Positions 48,400-59,549 of a DNA stretch of 64,000 nt are shown in pieces. The translations under genes and the position numbers were made by a program. The number at the start of each line of letters is the position of its first letter. Position 1 is the stretch's first letter. The notes below the pieces were generated by a model. That model saw nothing but the letters and a program-made list of their open reading frames with translations. It was not told where the DNA came from and did not search any database. Source of the DNA: Notolepis coatsorum (taxonomy: Eukaryota; Chordata; Actinopteri; Aulopiformes; Paralepididae); assembly GCA_963971535.1 (NCBI GenBank), contig OZ020585.1:24185236-24249235 (forward strand), given 5' to 3'.

Positions 48400-48815
48400 A
48401 CACACCGTTAGCTACGACAGCTAGCCGGCCCGTTTGGCTCAATATAACGTTAGCTACGACAGCTAGCCGGCCCGCTTGGCTCAATATAACGTTAGCTACG
48501 TTAGCTAGCCGGCCCGCTTGGCTCATTATAACGTTAGCTACGTTAGCTAGCCGGCCCGCTTGGCTCAACATAACGTCTACGACAGCTAGCCGGCCCGCTA
48601 GCTCAACATAACATTGGCTACGATAGTTAGCCGGCCCGCTAGCTCAACATAACATTAGCTATGATAGCTAGCCGGCCCGCTAGCTCAACATAAGGTTAGC
48701 TACGATAGCTAGCCGGCCCGCTGGTCAACAGAACGTCAGCTACGATAGCTAGCCGGCCCGCTGGCTCCACATAACGTTAGCCAACATAACGTAGCCACGA
48801 TAGCTAGCCGGCCCG
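48400..48815. repeat. 42-bp minisatellite in hAT copy 1
   Basis: About 10 units of the form AACGTTAGCTACGACAGCTA / GCCGGCCCGCTTGGCTCAAT plus AT, 42 bp apart at the left (48406, 48448, 48490) and slightly shortened to the right. The units contain GCTAGCCGGC palindromic words. The unit is shared with 52640-53070. Confidence 0.9.
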
Positions 48816-49454
48816 AGAGAGAGATATCTCCACGGCGGGAATAGAATAGAGTGCATTAAAAACTCACCAAACGTCCAAGAGGATGGAGACAACCGCGTGG
48901 AGTTGACGAAGTTCATCTGCCGAACGACCGTCCTCTTCATCTTGGCATAACAATGCTGCATGCGCTCTCTCTAGGTTAGCTAACGCTAGTTAGCCTTTAG
49001 CTAAGCTACTAGCCGACATGGCTATCCCGACTGAACCACACGTTAGCACTCGATATTATAACGTAGCTAAAGCTAACTAGCTGTCCCTGCCTTTAGCTAA
49101 GCCGACATGGCTAGCTTGACTGAACTTTCTAACATGCAACAACTTTCATCTTCAGTCCATCTGCCGAACGACCATCCTCTTCGTCTTGGCTGGCATAACT
49201 AAGCATAACCTCCAATGCTGCACGCGCGAAATAGTCAGACGCAGCTGACGCACGCCGGCCGACTGTACACATGTAACCCCTCCCTTCGTTGAAACCAATA
49301 GTATGTCTGCTGCAGAGCCCCAGAGCTCCAATAGTGTATCTGCAGTCTGCAGAGCCGCAGAGCCAGGAACAAGTCAGACACATTCTACAAACGTGTCTAA
49401 TGTGAAATATATAAGCATATAAGCAAAACTAGATTTTAGGTCTGTGATGAAAAA

Positions 49455-49561
49455 GGGCCTCGCGGGAAGGGGGGCCTCGCAAAAAAAATAAAGAAAAATA
49501 AAAAAAATAAATAAAACATTTTTTTTTTTTTTTTTTCGAGGCCCCCCTTCCTGCGAGGCCC
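49455..49561. repeat. Hairpin near the right end of hAT copy 1
   Basis: GGGCCTCGCGGGAAGG..GGGCCTCG (49455-49479) is the inverse of 49537-49561 with one mismatch; the A/T-rich loop is 57 bp. The same stem is perfect in copy 2. Confidence 0.92.
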
Positions 49562-49610
49562 TGTGCGACCGCACTGCTCGCACACCCCCTGAGGCGGCCC
49601 TGTATGTAGC

Positions 49611-50426
49611 CTTCGTTTTATAGTATGCATGCATCCATGGAGTAGCCTTCGATTTATAGTATGCATGCATCCATGGATATCTCACGCAAAGACTGAAAAG
49701 CACCCGACGCTTTGGTGCGCCGAGCGCCTACAGATCGTCGTGGGCTAATTCTGCGTTCCTAATAGTGATTGTTAGAAACGGAGAATTAATCTTTGTTCAC
49801 TTAAGTCCCAAACCGGCCCCCCCCCTCGTGATTCCCCTCTGTGAGAGACTTTGAAATGCACGACAGAGTGCAAATGAGAGAGAGAGAGAGATGGTAGCCT
49901 ACGTGTGTGGGAGTGCGAGGGGGGGGGGGGGGGGTGGCTCCATTCTCTAGCTCATTCTCTATTGATGTACGACGGTCCGCTTCTCGCATGCTAACAAGGA
50001 GTGCTGGCTCTAGCTGGCACAGGGAGAGAGCTTCATAGCCAGCAGGGTGAGACAGGGTAGTGGGTGGGAAGGGGAAGAGGGCGATTAGCATCCAACCTGG
50101 GTGGTACCAGAAACACATGTCCATGTGCGCACACACAGACAACATATACGATACACAAGCGCGCACACACACATTAATGTACGCACACACATGCAGAGAA
50201 ACATGCATGATGTACGTCACAATGACAACCCACCAGACACAATTTGCTTGCAGATACCCACAAAACACTCACACACTCACACCAACGGACAGTGTGGGGT
50301 TTCCAGCAATGCAAAATGACAAGGTGGTAGGCTTCAGGCAAAGTTGGAGAACACTTTTTCCCTGTCGGAACGATCCTCTGTCCAGGCAGGACCGTGGGCT
50401 TACAATTTCAATTCTAGCAGGTTGGG
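49611..50426. other. Non-coding DNA
   Basis: Two near-identical 40-bp units at about 49606-49680 (TAGCCTTCG.TTTATAGTATG). A poly-G run at about 49919-49934. Short CA/GA tracts. No gene. Confidence 0.4.
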
Positions 50427-51240
50427 CGCGTCAGTGGCTCAGGAAGTAGGGGGCGGTCGTCTGGTGATCGGAACATTCCCGGTTAGATTCCCGGGCAGAG
50501 TGTGTCACCCTTAATACATTTATTCATGTCTATCATTCTCATGTCTGTATGGAAATCTTAAGCCTCTGTTCTGTGGAAATTGTCAGAAGCTATTTCTGAC
50601 CGGAAGGCCGGGCAGCTGTTGGTGAGAATCACAGGTAGAGGGCTGCAGAGAGGGCAGGTTTTTGGCTGACTGGAGGAAACTAGTTACAGTATTTTACAAA
50701 TGTATGCTACAGTATGTATGAATCAATCTATTGTTCCATTTATCTATTGTAAGAATGTATAGACAAACATCTACAAATATGTGTACTATTACAAAATGTG
50801 CTGTTTACTGCCATTGCCCATGTGTAGAAATGCACTGATAACCCTCAGTATGTCCTTCAGAACTGAACCACAGGTGACAAGACTGTAACTCTAGATCCTT
50901 GCTATTTTAGCCTGTTTCCTTGTTTAGTCGTATTGCATGCTGCTGAATTTGAAGAAGGCCAGGCCCCAAAGAGTATAAAATGCCATTATGTAAGAGAGGT
51001 CTGACACACTCTCTGCGAGGCTCTGGCTAAGTACTGACCGTGTCCACTCCACAGCTGTGTGTGTGTATTCTCTGTAATATTGTTTTATTCACTCTGTAAT
51101 AAATCTCTGATTGCTAAAAACCCTCTTCAAGGTCAAATTAACTGAACCCGATGTGTTGAATTGTCCTTGAGCAAGATACTTAACCCCTAATTGCTCCCGA
51201 TGGCACCTTGCATGGTAGCCTGTGTGTGAATGTGAGGCAT
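50427..51240 (+). mobile_element. tRNA-derived SINE split by an LTR-like insert
   Basis: The head at 50427-50500 (CGTCAGTGGCTCAGGAAGTA, B-box-like GGTTAGATTCCCGGG) belongs to the SINE family at 5999. The continuing body, TGTCCTTGAGCAAGATACTT and ATTGCTCCCGATGGCACCTT, resumes at about 51151. The 650 bp between are absent from other copies. Confidence 0.7.
50501..51150 (+). repeat. Probable solo LTR (retrovirus-like) within the SINE
   Basis: Begins TGTGTCACCC. A TATA-like GAGTATAAAATGCC (about 50968-50981) and an AATAAA signal (51099-51104) about 125 bp later follow in plus orientation, the layout of a promoter-R-polyadenylation region. No coding part is nearby. I could not fix the CA end or a target duplication, so the edges and the solo LTR call are tentative. 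Confidence 0.45.
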
Positions 51241-51431
51241 TAGTTGTGAATTCATATATAATATAAAGGCATCATTTATTTATTCAACTGCTGCAACTTT
51301 TGAATATGAAAATGTGGAATAAGCTCAGGTTGTTTGCCACCCCGTGACTTCCTCTACTATACCGGCGCCATGTCAGCGTAATCAGGGCCGCCTGGGAGAA
51401 ATGCGAGGCCCTGTGCGAGATTTAAACGCGA

Positions 51432-51467
<36 letters not shown>

Positions 51468-51663
51468 GTAAAAAAAAAAAAAAAAAAATCATACAGTCAA
51501 CATATTCTTAAATAATAGCGCTGCCCGAGGCTGGGCATGATACAGTCAACATATAGCAAGAGAGAGAGCGAGAGACAGAGAGAGAGCTCCCGTTCTACAG
51601 TCAATATACAGTGTTATCGCTACACAGACCCGGCAATGCCCCTGACCCTCCACCAGAGCAAGG

Positions 51664-51666
<3 letters not shown>

Positions 51667-51741
<75 letters not shown>
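51667..51741. repeat. (GA)n microsatellite
   Basis: About 75 bases of GA in hAT copy 2. Confidence 0.95.
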
Positions 51742-51745
<4 letters not shown>

Positions 51746-52135
51746 TGGAAAGAAACAACCCAAAACCAGAGCAAATTGAAATGCTATTTGGCCCTAAACA
51801 GAGAGTACACAGTGGCAGAATACCTGAGCACTGTGACTGACCCAATACTAAGAAGATCCTTGACTAGGTACAGACTCAGCGAGCACAGCCTAGCCATCGA
51901 GAAAGGCCGCCATAGGCAGACCTGGCTCCCAAGCGAAGACAGACCCACTGCACACAAGATGAGGTGGAAACCGAGCTCCACTTCTTAACAACCTGCCCAC
52001 TATACCAAGACATGTACTTCCCACAAATTGCAAACACCCAAAGAGACTTTGAAAACATGGACAATAACTCAAAACTCCCATACCTACTGGGAGAAATACA
52101 AGAATGTGAAATAAAGCCCATTTGAATTGAGGAGA
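51742..52135 (+). pseudogene. LINE C-terminal fragment captured in hAT copy 2
   Basis: Translation gives RRSLTRYRLSEHSLAIEKGR and HRQTWLPSEDR, followed after a frame change by VETELHFLTTCPLYQDMY, a zinc-knuckle-like C-terminal region of a fish LINE. It ends GTGAAATAAAGCCCATTTGA followed by GA-rich repeats, the same 3' end as at about 36223. It is not in copy 1 at the equivalent place. Confidence 0.7.
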
Positions 52136-52639
52136 GAGATAGATAGATAGAGCATGTCTGTGTGTGTTAGAAAGAGAGAGATAGAGAGAGAGCATGTCTG
52201 TTTGTGTGTGTGTGTGTTAGAAAGAGAGAAATATATAGAGAGAGAGCATGTCATTTTGTGTGTTAGAGAGATATAGAGCATGTCTGTGTGTGTTAGAAAG
52301 AGAGAGAGAGAGAGAGCATGTGTGTTTGTGTGTTAGAGAGAGAGAGCATGTCTGTGTGTGTGTGTTAGAGAGAGAGCATGTATGAGAGAGATAAGCAAGA
52401 CAGCTAAGATGAGCCCCTAAAGGATATTCAACTTTTAATGGAAGAACAAAACAGAAGGAAAAGATAACTTCACAAAGGCAACATGAAAATACATATATCC
52501 AAAAGGACAAAGATCAACACTTAAATCCAAAGAGAAGAGGGTCTATACCAGAGAAAACAAAGTAGCAAGGAGCCAACGGCCGACATCAGCTAAATAGGCT
52601 AACTGCAAATAGAGTAGCCAGGTACTGACACCAGGTACA

Positions 52640-53070
52640 CATCGTTAGCTACAACAGCTAGCCGGCCCATTTGGCTCAATATAACGTTAGCTACGTTAGC
52701 TAGCCGGCCCGCTTTGGCTCAATATAACATTAGCTACAACAGCTAGCCGGCCCGTTTGGCTCAATATAACGTTAGCTACGTTAGCTAGCCGGCCCGCTTG
52801 GCTCAATATAACATTAGCTACAACAGCTAGCCGGCCCGTTTGGCTCAATATAACATTAGCTACATTAGCTAGCCGGCCCGTTTGGCTCAATATAACGTTA
52901 GCTACGTTAGCTAGCCGGCCCGCTTTGGCTCAATATAACATTAGCTACAACAGCTAGCCGGCCCGTTTGGCTCAATATAACGTTAGCTATGTTAGCTAGC
53001 CGGCCCGCTTGGCTCAACATAACATTAGCCAACATAACGTTAGCCTTAGCCACGATAGCTAGCCGGCCCG
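52640..53070. repeat. 42-bp minisatellite in hAT copy 2
   Basis: About 10 units of the same 42-bp repeat as at 48400 (TTAGCTAGCCGGCCCG with TTGGCTCAATATAAC). Many units alternate ACAACAGC and ACGTTAGC variants, indicating expansion of a two-unit (84-bp) block. Confidence 0.9.
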
Positions 53071-53729
53071 AGAGAGAGAGCGAGAGAGATATATCCACGG
53101 CGGGAATAGAATAGAGTGCATTAAAAACTCACCAAACGTCCAAGAGGATGGAGACAACCGCGTGGAGTTGACGAAGTTCATCTGCCGAATGACCGTTCTC
53201 TTCATCTTGGCATAAAAATGCTGCACGCGCTCTCTCTAGGTTAGCTAACGCTAGTTAGCCTTTAGCTAAGCTAGCTACTAGCCGACATCATCATGGCTAT
53301 CCCGACTGAACCACACGTTAGCACTCGATATTATAGCGTAGCTAAAGCTAACTAGCTGTCCCTGCCTTTAGCTAAGCCGACATGGCTAGCCTGACTGAAC
53401 TGTCTAACATGCAACAACTTTCATCTTCAGTCCATCTGCCGAATGACCGTCCTCTTCGTCTTGGCTGGCATAACTAAGCAAAACCTCCAATGCTGCACGC
53501 GCAAAATTGTCAAACGCAGCTGATGCACGCCGGCCGACTGTACACATGTAACCCCTCCCTTCGTTGAAACCAATAGTATGTCTGCTGCAGAGCCCCAGAG
53601 CTCCAATAGTGAGTATGTCTGCTGCAGAGCCGCAGAGCCAGGAACAAGTCAGACACATTCTACAAACGTGTCTAATGTGAAATATATAAGCATATAAGCA
53701 AAACTAGATTTTAGGTCTGTGATGAAAAA

Positions 53730-53831
53730 GGGCCTCGCGGGAAGGGGGGCCTCGCAAAAAATTATAAAAATAAAATTATAATTCTTTATTTCTTTTATTT
53801 TTTTTGCGAGGCCCCCCTTCCCGCGAGGCCC
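53730..53831. repeat. Perfect 26-bp hairpin near the right end of hAT copy 2
   Basis: 53730-53755 is the exact inverse of 53806-53831 (GGGCCTCGCGGGAAGG.. / ..CCTTCCCGCGAGGCCC), with a 50-bp A/T loop. The GCGAGGCCCTG word also occurs just inside the left TIR. Confidence 0.93.
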
Positions 53832-53880
53832 TGTGCGACTGCACTGCTCGCACACCCCCTGAGGCGGCCCTGAGCGTAAT

Positions 53881-53937
53881 GGACAGATGGTTTATGTGCA
53901 TCAAATATAAACCATAAGAATAATGGTCAGGTTCTAC

Positions 53938-54007
<70 letters not shown>

Positions 54008-54014
54008 TGTGTCT

Positions 54015-54046
<32 letters not shown>

Positions 54047-54839
54047 ATACACTCTGAAGAGAATAGTGCACTCATCAGGTAAATTCTGTATAAGGTCTCT
54101 TATGGGGCTGACCTTGTGATTTAGTTGAGTCGTTTCCTGAAGAATGAGCAGCATATTGCTGGTAAGCGCTAGATTTAGAAGAGGCCGTATTCCATGTGAG
54201 AAACACATTTACTATATATCAAGTAGTCATACAAATTCCTATGACTAGTAGTCCACTTAGAATTTCTTTAATCGAGGAGAGCGCTGGTATCTATATATAT
54301 AATATATATATAAGCACACAAATACTAAAAGAGCAAGGACACTGGATGAAAGACAGAGAGGGTTAGTTGGAAGATGGAGAAGAGGAACAATATTGAGAAA
54401 CGAAGAGCTAAAGAATTTGAAACATCAGAACTCAAGGCCAATTGATGTCAGTCTACAATCTTTCTGTTGATCTTGAGTGGGTGGTAGGATGACCAAACGT
54501 CCTGATTTGTGCAGGACAGTCCCGCATTTTAGCCCTTTGACCCGCAACGGAAGGAAAATGTTTAGGGACAACGATGGAAATAAGCCTTGGGACTTTTCGT
54601 TCTATCCCTGACAATGCACATACACATGTTGATCCGTCAATTTTGTTATATGTTTTTGTTGAAGGTTTTGTTGGAAGTATCCATATATTTCCAAATGTGT
54701 CATTCTATCCTCTTTTGGTATTGTTCAAAATAGCCAAAGAATGTTGTTATACTAAACAATTACCTCACATGCATAATTCAGGTAACTGTAGCCTAGTCAG
54801 TGGTGCATAATTAATTAGACAGTCAAATGTATAGCAGCC
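53881..54839. other. Non-coding DNA with GT microsatellite
   Basis: (GT)n at 53942-54047. GTAGGATGACCAAACGTCC at about 54485 followed by GTGCAGGACAGTCCCGCATT resembles a MITE end. A possible partner in inverted order (GTCCCGCAAAATC..GTCCTGCATTTGGATCATAC) is at about 55889-55930, beyond the LINE at 54840-55795. Confidence 0.4.
53942..54047. repeat. (GT)n microsatellite
   Basis: About 106 bases, with three GTCT interruptions near 54006-54020. Confidence 0.95.
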
Positions 54840-55795
54840 AATTCTATTCAGCTCAAAACATAAATTAAAGGAATGTTCCCGACTTGAGATCAGCTGTAAT
54901 GGCTTCAGTGTCGAGTCTAGAGACTGTGTTAAATACCTAGGTGCAGACCTCGACCAAACACTCTCAGGGAAAACAATGGCCCTGAAGGTGATCAAAAAAG
55001 TTAACACAAGGGTGACATTTTTGCACAGAAAAAAGAGGTTCTTATCACTGGAAACTATGAAATTGCTTGCCAACTGCATGATCCTCAGCCAATATGATTA
55101 TGCACGTACTGGTATAGTGGTGTTACAGTGGAAAGTAAACACAGGCTACAAACCAGCCAAAATAAGACCATACGATTGGTTCTAAATCTGCCACCTCGAA
55201 CCCATATTGAGCCATGTCACTTCAATGAGGTGGGATGGCTCCCTGTGGAGCAGAGGGTCTCCTTTCTGAAACTGGGACATATGTATAAAATGTTAAATGG
55301 ATCTGCCCCCAGATATTTATGCTCTCGCATTGTCCTGCGTGGCCAGGTCCACAGACGACAGTTACGGTCTGGACAGCTCTCAGTTTATGAGCCTAGAAAG
55401 GGTTCCTATTCACATAATGGCTTTCTGTCTACAGCCTACCGGCTGTGGAACTCTCTGCCCAGGGCCATCCAAAACTCCCCCACTATTGCTGTCTTCAAGA
55501 GGGGTGTGAAGCGACATCTGCAACAATAGGTTGCAGAGGGTGCTTGGCCACCAGTCTTGAAGAACAGGAACATGACATGCTGTAATGAGGCTCTTTCAGA
55601 AAATTGTGTTGTCTATTTTATCTAGTATCTATCTTATCTTCTTAACCCTTTCTTTGTGATTTATTGTATTCTTCTTGGGACCATGTTGGAAACAAGTCGA
55701 CAGACGTTCACATGTTATCCTTGTACCCCTTGTTTTTATACTATTGTATAAATTGTATGTACTAAATAAAAATAAAATCAAATAAAAATCAGCCT
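54840..55795 (+). pseudogene. LINE RT C-terminal fragment
   Basis: Plus strand. VESRDCVKYLGADLDQTLSG and KKVNTRVTFLHRKKRFLSLE (about 54905-55060), LSQYDYARTG (about 55085), then a frame change near 55130 to SQNKTIRLVLNLPPRTHIEP, CHFNEVGWLPVEQRV and GYRLWNSLPR-type residues, ending at a stop at 55527-55529. It is a different family from the CAAT-tail LINE, with the same domain plan. 3' end: ACTAAATAAAAATAAAATC. The RT catalytic core is missing. Confidence 0.78.
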
Positions 55796-56938
55796 ATTTC
55801 ATAACATTTGTGCAACAAGCCAATGTGGAGATCACATGATTTTATTTATCACATAATCTTCCCACAATTGTCCTGCAATTTTCAGAAATGTCCCGCAAAA
55901 TCAACATGCTGTCCTGCATTTGGATCATACAGATTTGGACACGTACATACATGTCATTTGTATTCCTGCACACAGACCCAGCTCTCTCTCTCTCTAAGTC
56001 TCCACATATCGTACCTTTGTTACCAGGGAACAAGGGAAGAGAGAGCGAGAGAGCTCATAAGAACAGGAAGACAAACAAAGAATATGTGCATTGAAGATAC
56101 ACTATATTGTTGCTGCAGGCTACCTCTTTGCTATCCTCCTCACACCTTGTTTTGTATATACTGTAGACCTTTTTGCAAGATTAATTAGTTTTTTCATCTC
56201 GCAAAAGCTATAATATTACAATTGTTTTTTCCTCTCTAAGGCGTGTGTGCAGTCTTCTGTGTCCATATCTGGCTTTCTCCTTGCTCACCCATTTTGATAA
56301 CGTACCCATCGCTTACACAGCCTCTCCCCTCTCCTGGACCAACTGGATAATTCACTGTCACCTCTAACCTCTCCCCTCCAGTGATGTATGTCGGAGAGTC
56401 AAGCCGTCCATTCAATCCATATGTCATTTCCGACCCTAAAGTCCCCCTACTGTACTGAACTCTATAGGGCCGTAAAAGAATCACCCTGCACTCCTTAATG
56501 GTCGCCCTCTTCCTCTACCATCCGTTCCTCCCTACTCTGGGGGCGAAAGCCTGACCCGTGAAGGTGATTGAATCCGCATGTGCGCCGCCGCCACCAAATC
56601 ATCCCCTCTTCGATTTGCTGGAATGGGGATCCATCACGGGTGGTGCTGGACCGGACTGGGGGGTGTGGCTCTCTGTGCCCCGGCAGGTCGATGGTTAACT
56701 ACTCGAGGAGCATTCCGTCCCATCCATCCCATACCGCGATCGCAAAGCTCTGTCAAAATCCACAGACTCCAAAGCTGCCTCCATCGTTGGCGATGACTGA
56801 AAGATTCATTGCTAGTTGGGAAGTAATTGGATCTCGAGATCGACGTAATGAATCACCGGACCGAAAGAAGCTTTTTTCCCCCCTACATTTGCATTCATGC
56901 AGGATGTAGTGATATGTAAAGAAGACAATCGCCATAGT
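55796..56938. other. Non-coding DNA
   Basis: 56230-56880 is moderately GC-rich, with a minus-strand open stretch (56484-56236, 82 residues) that I do not recognise. No start context, domain or splice evidence supports it. Confidence 0.35.
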
Positions 56939-57010
56939 GCAGAGCGTCTCAGGTTATCCTGATAGGTGCCCTTGTGCAGAGTGTCTCAGGTTATCCTGAT
57001 AGGTGCTCTT
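56939..57010. repeat. Two-copy 36-bp tandem repeat
   Basis: GCAGAG.GTCTCAGGTTATCC / TGATAGGTGC..TTG occurs twice in a row with three differences. Confidence 0.8.
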
Positions 57011-57449
57011 GCTTTAGACTTTTCTACTCTATCTCCCTTGTAAGAGTAGTTGTCAGGATGGGGGGGGGGGGTGTTGGCCAGACACACACAAAAGAGGGAT
57101 TCTTAGGCCACATCCACACGGAGACGGAACCGATCTTTTTCGTTTATTTCAAAAGAGTTTTCCGTAAACACGAAATAGTCTCAAGAGATATGCGTCCAAA
57201 CGAAACCACAAAAAATGCTGTAACGCTGCCACACATGTACAAAATAAACGTCTAATAGCTTCAGTGTTTTAGACTTCGCTCTTTTATTTTTAAACCCCTG
57301 ACCCGAAGTATTATTGTTGTTATCGTGAGCGGAACAACTTCCGGTTCATCTGGTTCTGTGCTTTTGAGCTAACGCTAGTTAAGATAGCTGAAAATGTCTA
57401 GAATACAAACGTTGAGATTGTTGGTGAACAAGCGACTAACTGCAGCTAT
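57011..57449. other. Non-coding DNA, possible MITE end
   Basis: Poly-G at about 57060-57070. CCACATCCACACGGAGACGG at about 57108 resembles a MITE terminus; TTCCGTGTGGACG at about 58951 could be its partner, on the far side of the insertions at 57450-58804. Confidence 0.35.
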
Positions 57450-57735
57450 AATAATAATAATAAATTCAATTTGTACCGCACTTTACATTTGTGAAAATCT
57501 CAAAGTGCTACAGGAGATAAAGACAAAAAGTTAAATGAATAAAACAATTAAAATGAATAAAACAACCAATGAAATGGAAGAACATACAAATAAAATAAAA
57601 TAGAATAATAATAAAATTAATAGAAGTAAAAAAAAATTATAATAAAGTAAAAGAAAAATTCAGGCAAAAGCCTTAAAGAAATGTTTTTAGGCCCCTTTTA
57701 AAAGCCTCTACGGATTGTGGTGCTCTCAGGTGGAT
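57450..57735. repeat. Interspersed repeat of the ATAATAATAA family
   Basis: ATAATAATAATAATAAATTC, then ATTTGTACCGCACTTTACAT, CTCAAAGTGCTACAGG and later CCTCTACGGATTGTGGTGCT. Related to 1664-1860. Confidence 0.45.
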
Positions 57736-57742
57736 GGGGAGA

Positions 57743-57779
57743 GCATTCCACAGTCTGGGTGCGGCAGACTGTGGAATGC
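57743..57779. repeat. Perfect 15-bp hairpin
   Basis: GCATTCCACAGTCTG (57743-57757), loop GGTGCGG, CAGACTGTGGAATGC (57765-57779). It lies at the edge of the preceding repeat. Confidence 0.9.
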
Positions 57780-57836
57780 CGCACTATGTTGTATGATGTT
57801 TATTTGTTGTTGGCTGAGTTTGCGCATGCGGGTTAA

Positions 57837-58804
57837 CACATTGGTTGCCAACAACGAGATTTCTTGTTATTGGCCGCCATGCGTTGGTTGCCAATAATGA
57901 GATTTCTCATTGATTTCTCATTGATTTCTCAATGAGATTTAATCGTTATTTCTTTTATTAGCGATATCCATTCATTTTTCATCCGTCCAGCCTGACGTTA
58001 TCATTGGGAATGGCTCTGAGCTCGAAAAGGGCAAATACCGCCCCCTATCGTCTCCCCGGATGGTAATGCACATCATTGGATTGGATTGGATTGAGTGAAA
58101 AAGTGCATCAGAGAAAAACTCCGGTCCAGGGTTTTCCCATCTCTGGCAAGCAGTGTCGTGTTACCAGATTCACTGGCGAGACTGGGAGCAGCTTGGATTA
58201 TGCGTTTCGGACTATAACGTTGGATCAATAAACGCAATCAATATTTGGAATGGCAATCAGGAATTGGATTCATCTTTTTGCAGAACATCTGATCTGAGGT
58301 AAGGAATCTATGTTACCAGTTTTGGGTTAATCAGAGTTGTTTTTCACAGATTTCACAACGTGTGTGTGTGTGTGTGGTGTTAGGCGCTGAGCGCGGCACA
58401 AATAAATGATTTTTCAGCCCGCTTTTGTATCGTGCATAAGAACACAAATACTCTCGATAATCTAGCATTTATTTGAAAACTATTAATAAATCAGCCGGAA
58501 AATTACAACGTGTTTTGTGTATTCCAGTAAATGGCTATTTTCGCGGAATTTCTCAGAAATTACTAGAACTCTCCGAAACTATACTCGTATTCAAAACAGT
58601 ATAAAACGGAAATGTACTGATGAAAAAACAATCCGTTTTGTACATGTTGACTGCAAGCAAGTCATTGATAGGCGACGGGGGTATTAGACACATAGCCATA
58701 ATTTAAGATATAGTTTATGCGTTCGCAAATGTGCTCGTCCTCCCATTGATTAACATGGTGGCATCCAAGCGATAAATCATCATATCCGGCTGGCAACCAA
58801 TGTG
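57837..58804. mobile_element. piggyBac-like non-autonomous element, 968 bp
   Basis: TTAA (57833-57836) then CACATTGGTTGCCA; the right end TGGCAACCAATGTG is followed by TTAA (58805-58808). The 14-bp TIR is perfect. A second CGTTGGTTGCCAATAATGAG block lies just inside the left end (from about 57883), a subterminal repeat. No transposase. It is unlike the TTAA elements at 32998 and 45919. Confidence 0.85.
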
Positions 58805-58808
58805 TTAA

Positions 58809-59549
58809 GGGAGAGGTGGGCTATTGCGTCATCGGTTCAGGAAATATGCGTACTGGCTTGTAAAGACAGAAACGCAAGGGTGGCATCTTCAGATTTGTTC
58901 CCTCTGGGACCCTTTTTCAGAAAATGGCGTATTCAGGCTCCCAGAACACGGTTCCGTGTGGACGAAACAGGCATACTAGTATCGCAGAGTGATGTATTGC
59001 AGAGTGATGAGATAGGGCGGGGAAAACACAGGAACACTGAACGAATACAAATAAAAGCAACTGAACACACTAAACACAAGGGTCAGAGAAATGGGGGGAA
59101 ACTACAAACTCCAAAACAACCACCATTGCCTCAGCAGTTGAAAAGATAAGGGATAGCAAAAGCACTTCAGAGAGAGAAGAACCTAGAAACAGTACTCAAG
59201 TAACACTCTTCTACTTACTGAGGGCAAACGTGAAATGAACATGCATAAGAGCACAGGAAACCACTGCACACCAATCAGGTCCCAATCAATCAAGCCCACA
59301 CACCTGCCATGCCGCATTGGTGATCAACCCACAGAGAGGCTGGTGATTGACGGCTCACAAAGAGTAAACTCAAAATAAACCCAAATTAAACGATAGCTCA
59401 CAGGAATAAACTAAAACCAAAGTATGACAACCCTCCCCCAGTTTGCTTGCTAGCTCTGCTTGTTTCATTGACTCACAGGATTGGTGGGTGGCGCTGACAG
59501 AGCAGAGCTGGGGAGGGTCATCAGGGCAATTGGGGAACACCTGGGCCCT
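58809..59549. other. Non-coding DNA
   Basis: Nothing firm. The 59000-59420 stretch, A-rich with AATACAAATAAAAGC, has the texture of an LTR read from its minus strand, but no ends are visible. Confidence 0.35.

Larger units (their letters stand above)
51383..53872. mobile_element. Non-autonomous hAT element, copy 2 (2.5 kb)
   Basis: Same ends as copy 1: CAGGGCCGCCTGGGAGAAAT at the left, CCCCCTGAGGCGGCCCTG at the right. Exact 8-bp duplication AGCGTAAT at 51375-51382 and 53873-53880. The right 1.45 kb aligns with copy 1 from GATAAGCAAGACAGCTAAG onward. The left part differs: it has a long poly-C/poly-A stretch (51434-51488), (GA)n and a LINE fragment. Confidence 0.92.

Noticed and set aside
48400-53070. 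CRISPR-like regular repeats (42-bp units, also 58-bp units at 15.4 kb)
   Set aside because: Units are contiguous with no unique spacers, vary in sequence, lie inside transposons in a eukaryotic genome, and no cas genes exist.
54485-55930. MITE with AGGACGT..ends enclosing a LINE
   Set aside because: The two ends match only loosely and no target duplication is visible; kept as a possibility in the region note.
56236-56484. 82-residue minus-strand frame as a host exon
   Set aside because: No recognisable domain, no convincing start or splice context, and it sits in transposon-rich DNA.
57105-58970. Outer MITE with TCCACACGGA ends around the repeat and piggyBac-like element
   Set aside because: Only about 10 bases of the ends agree, and the flanks do not show a duplication.
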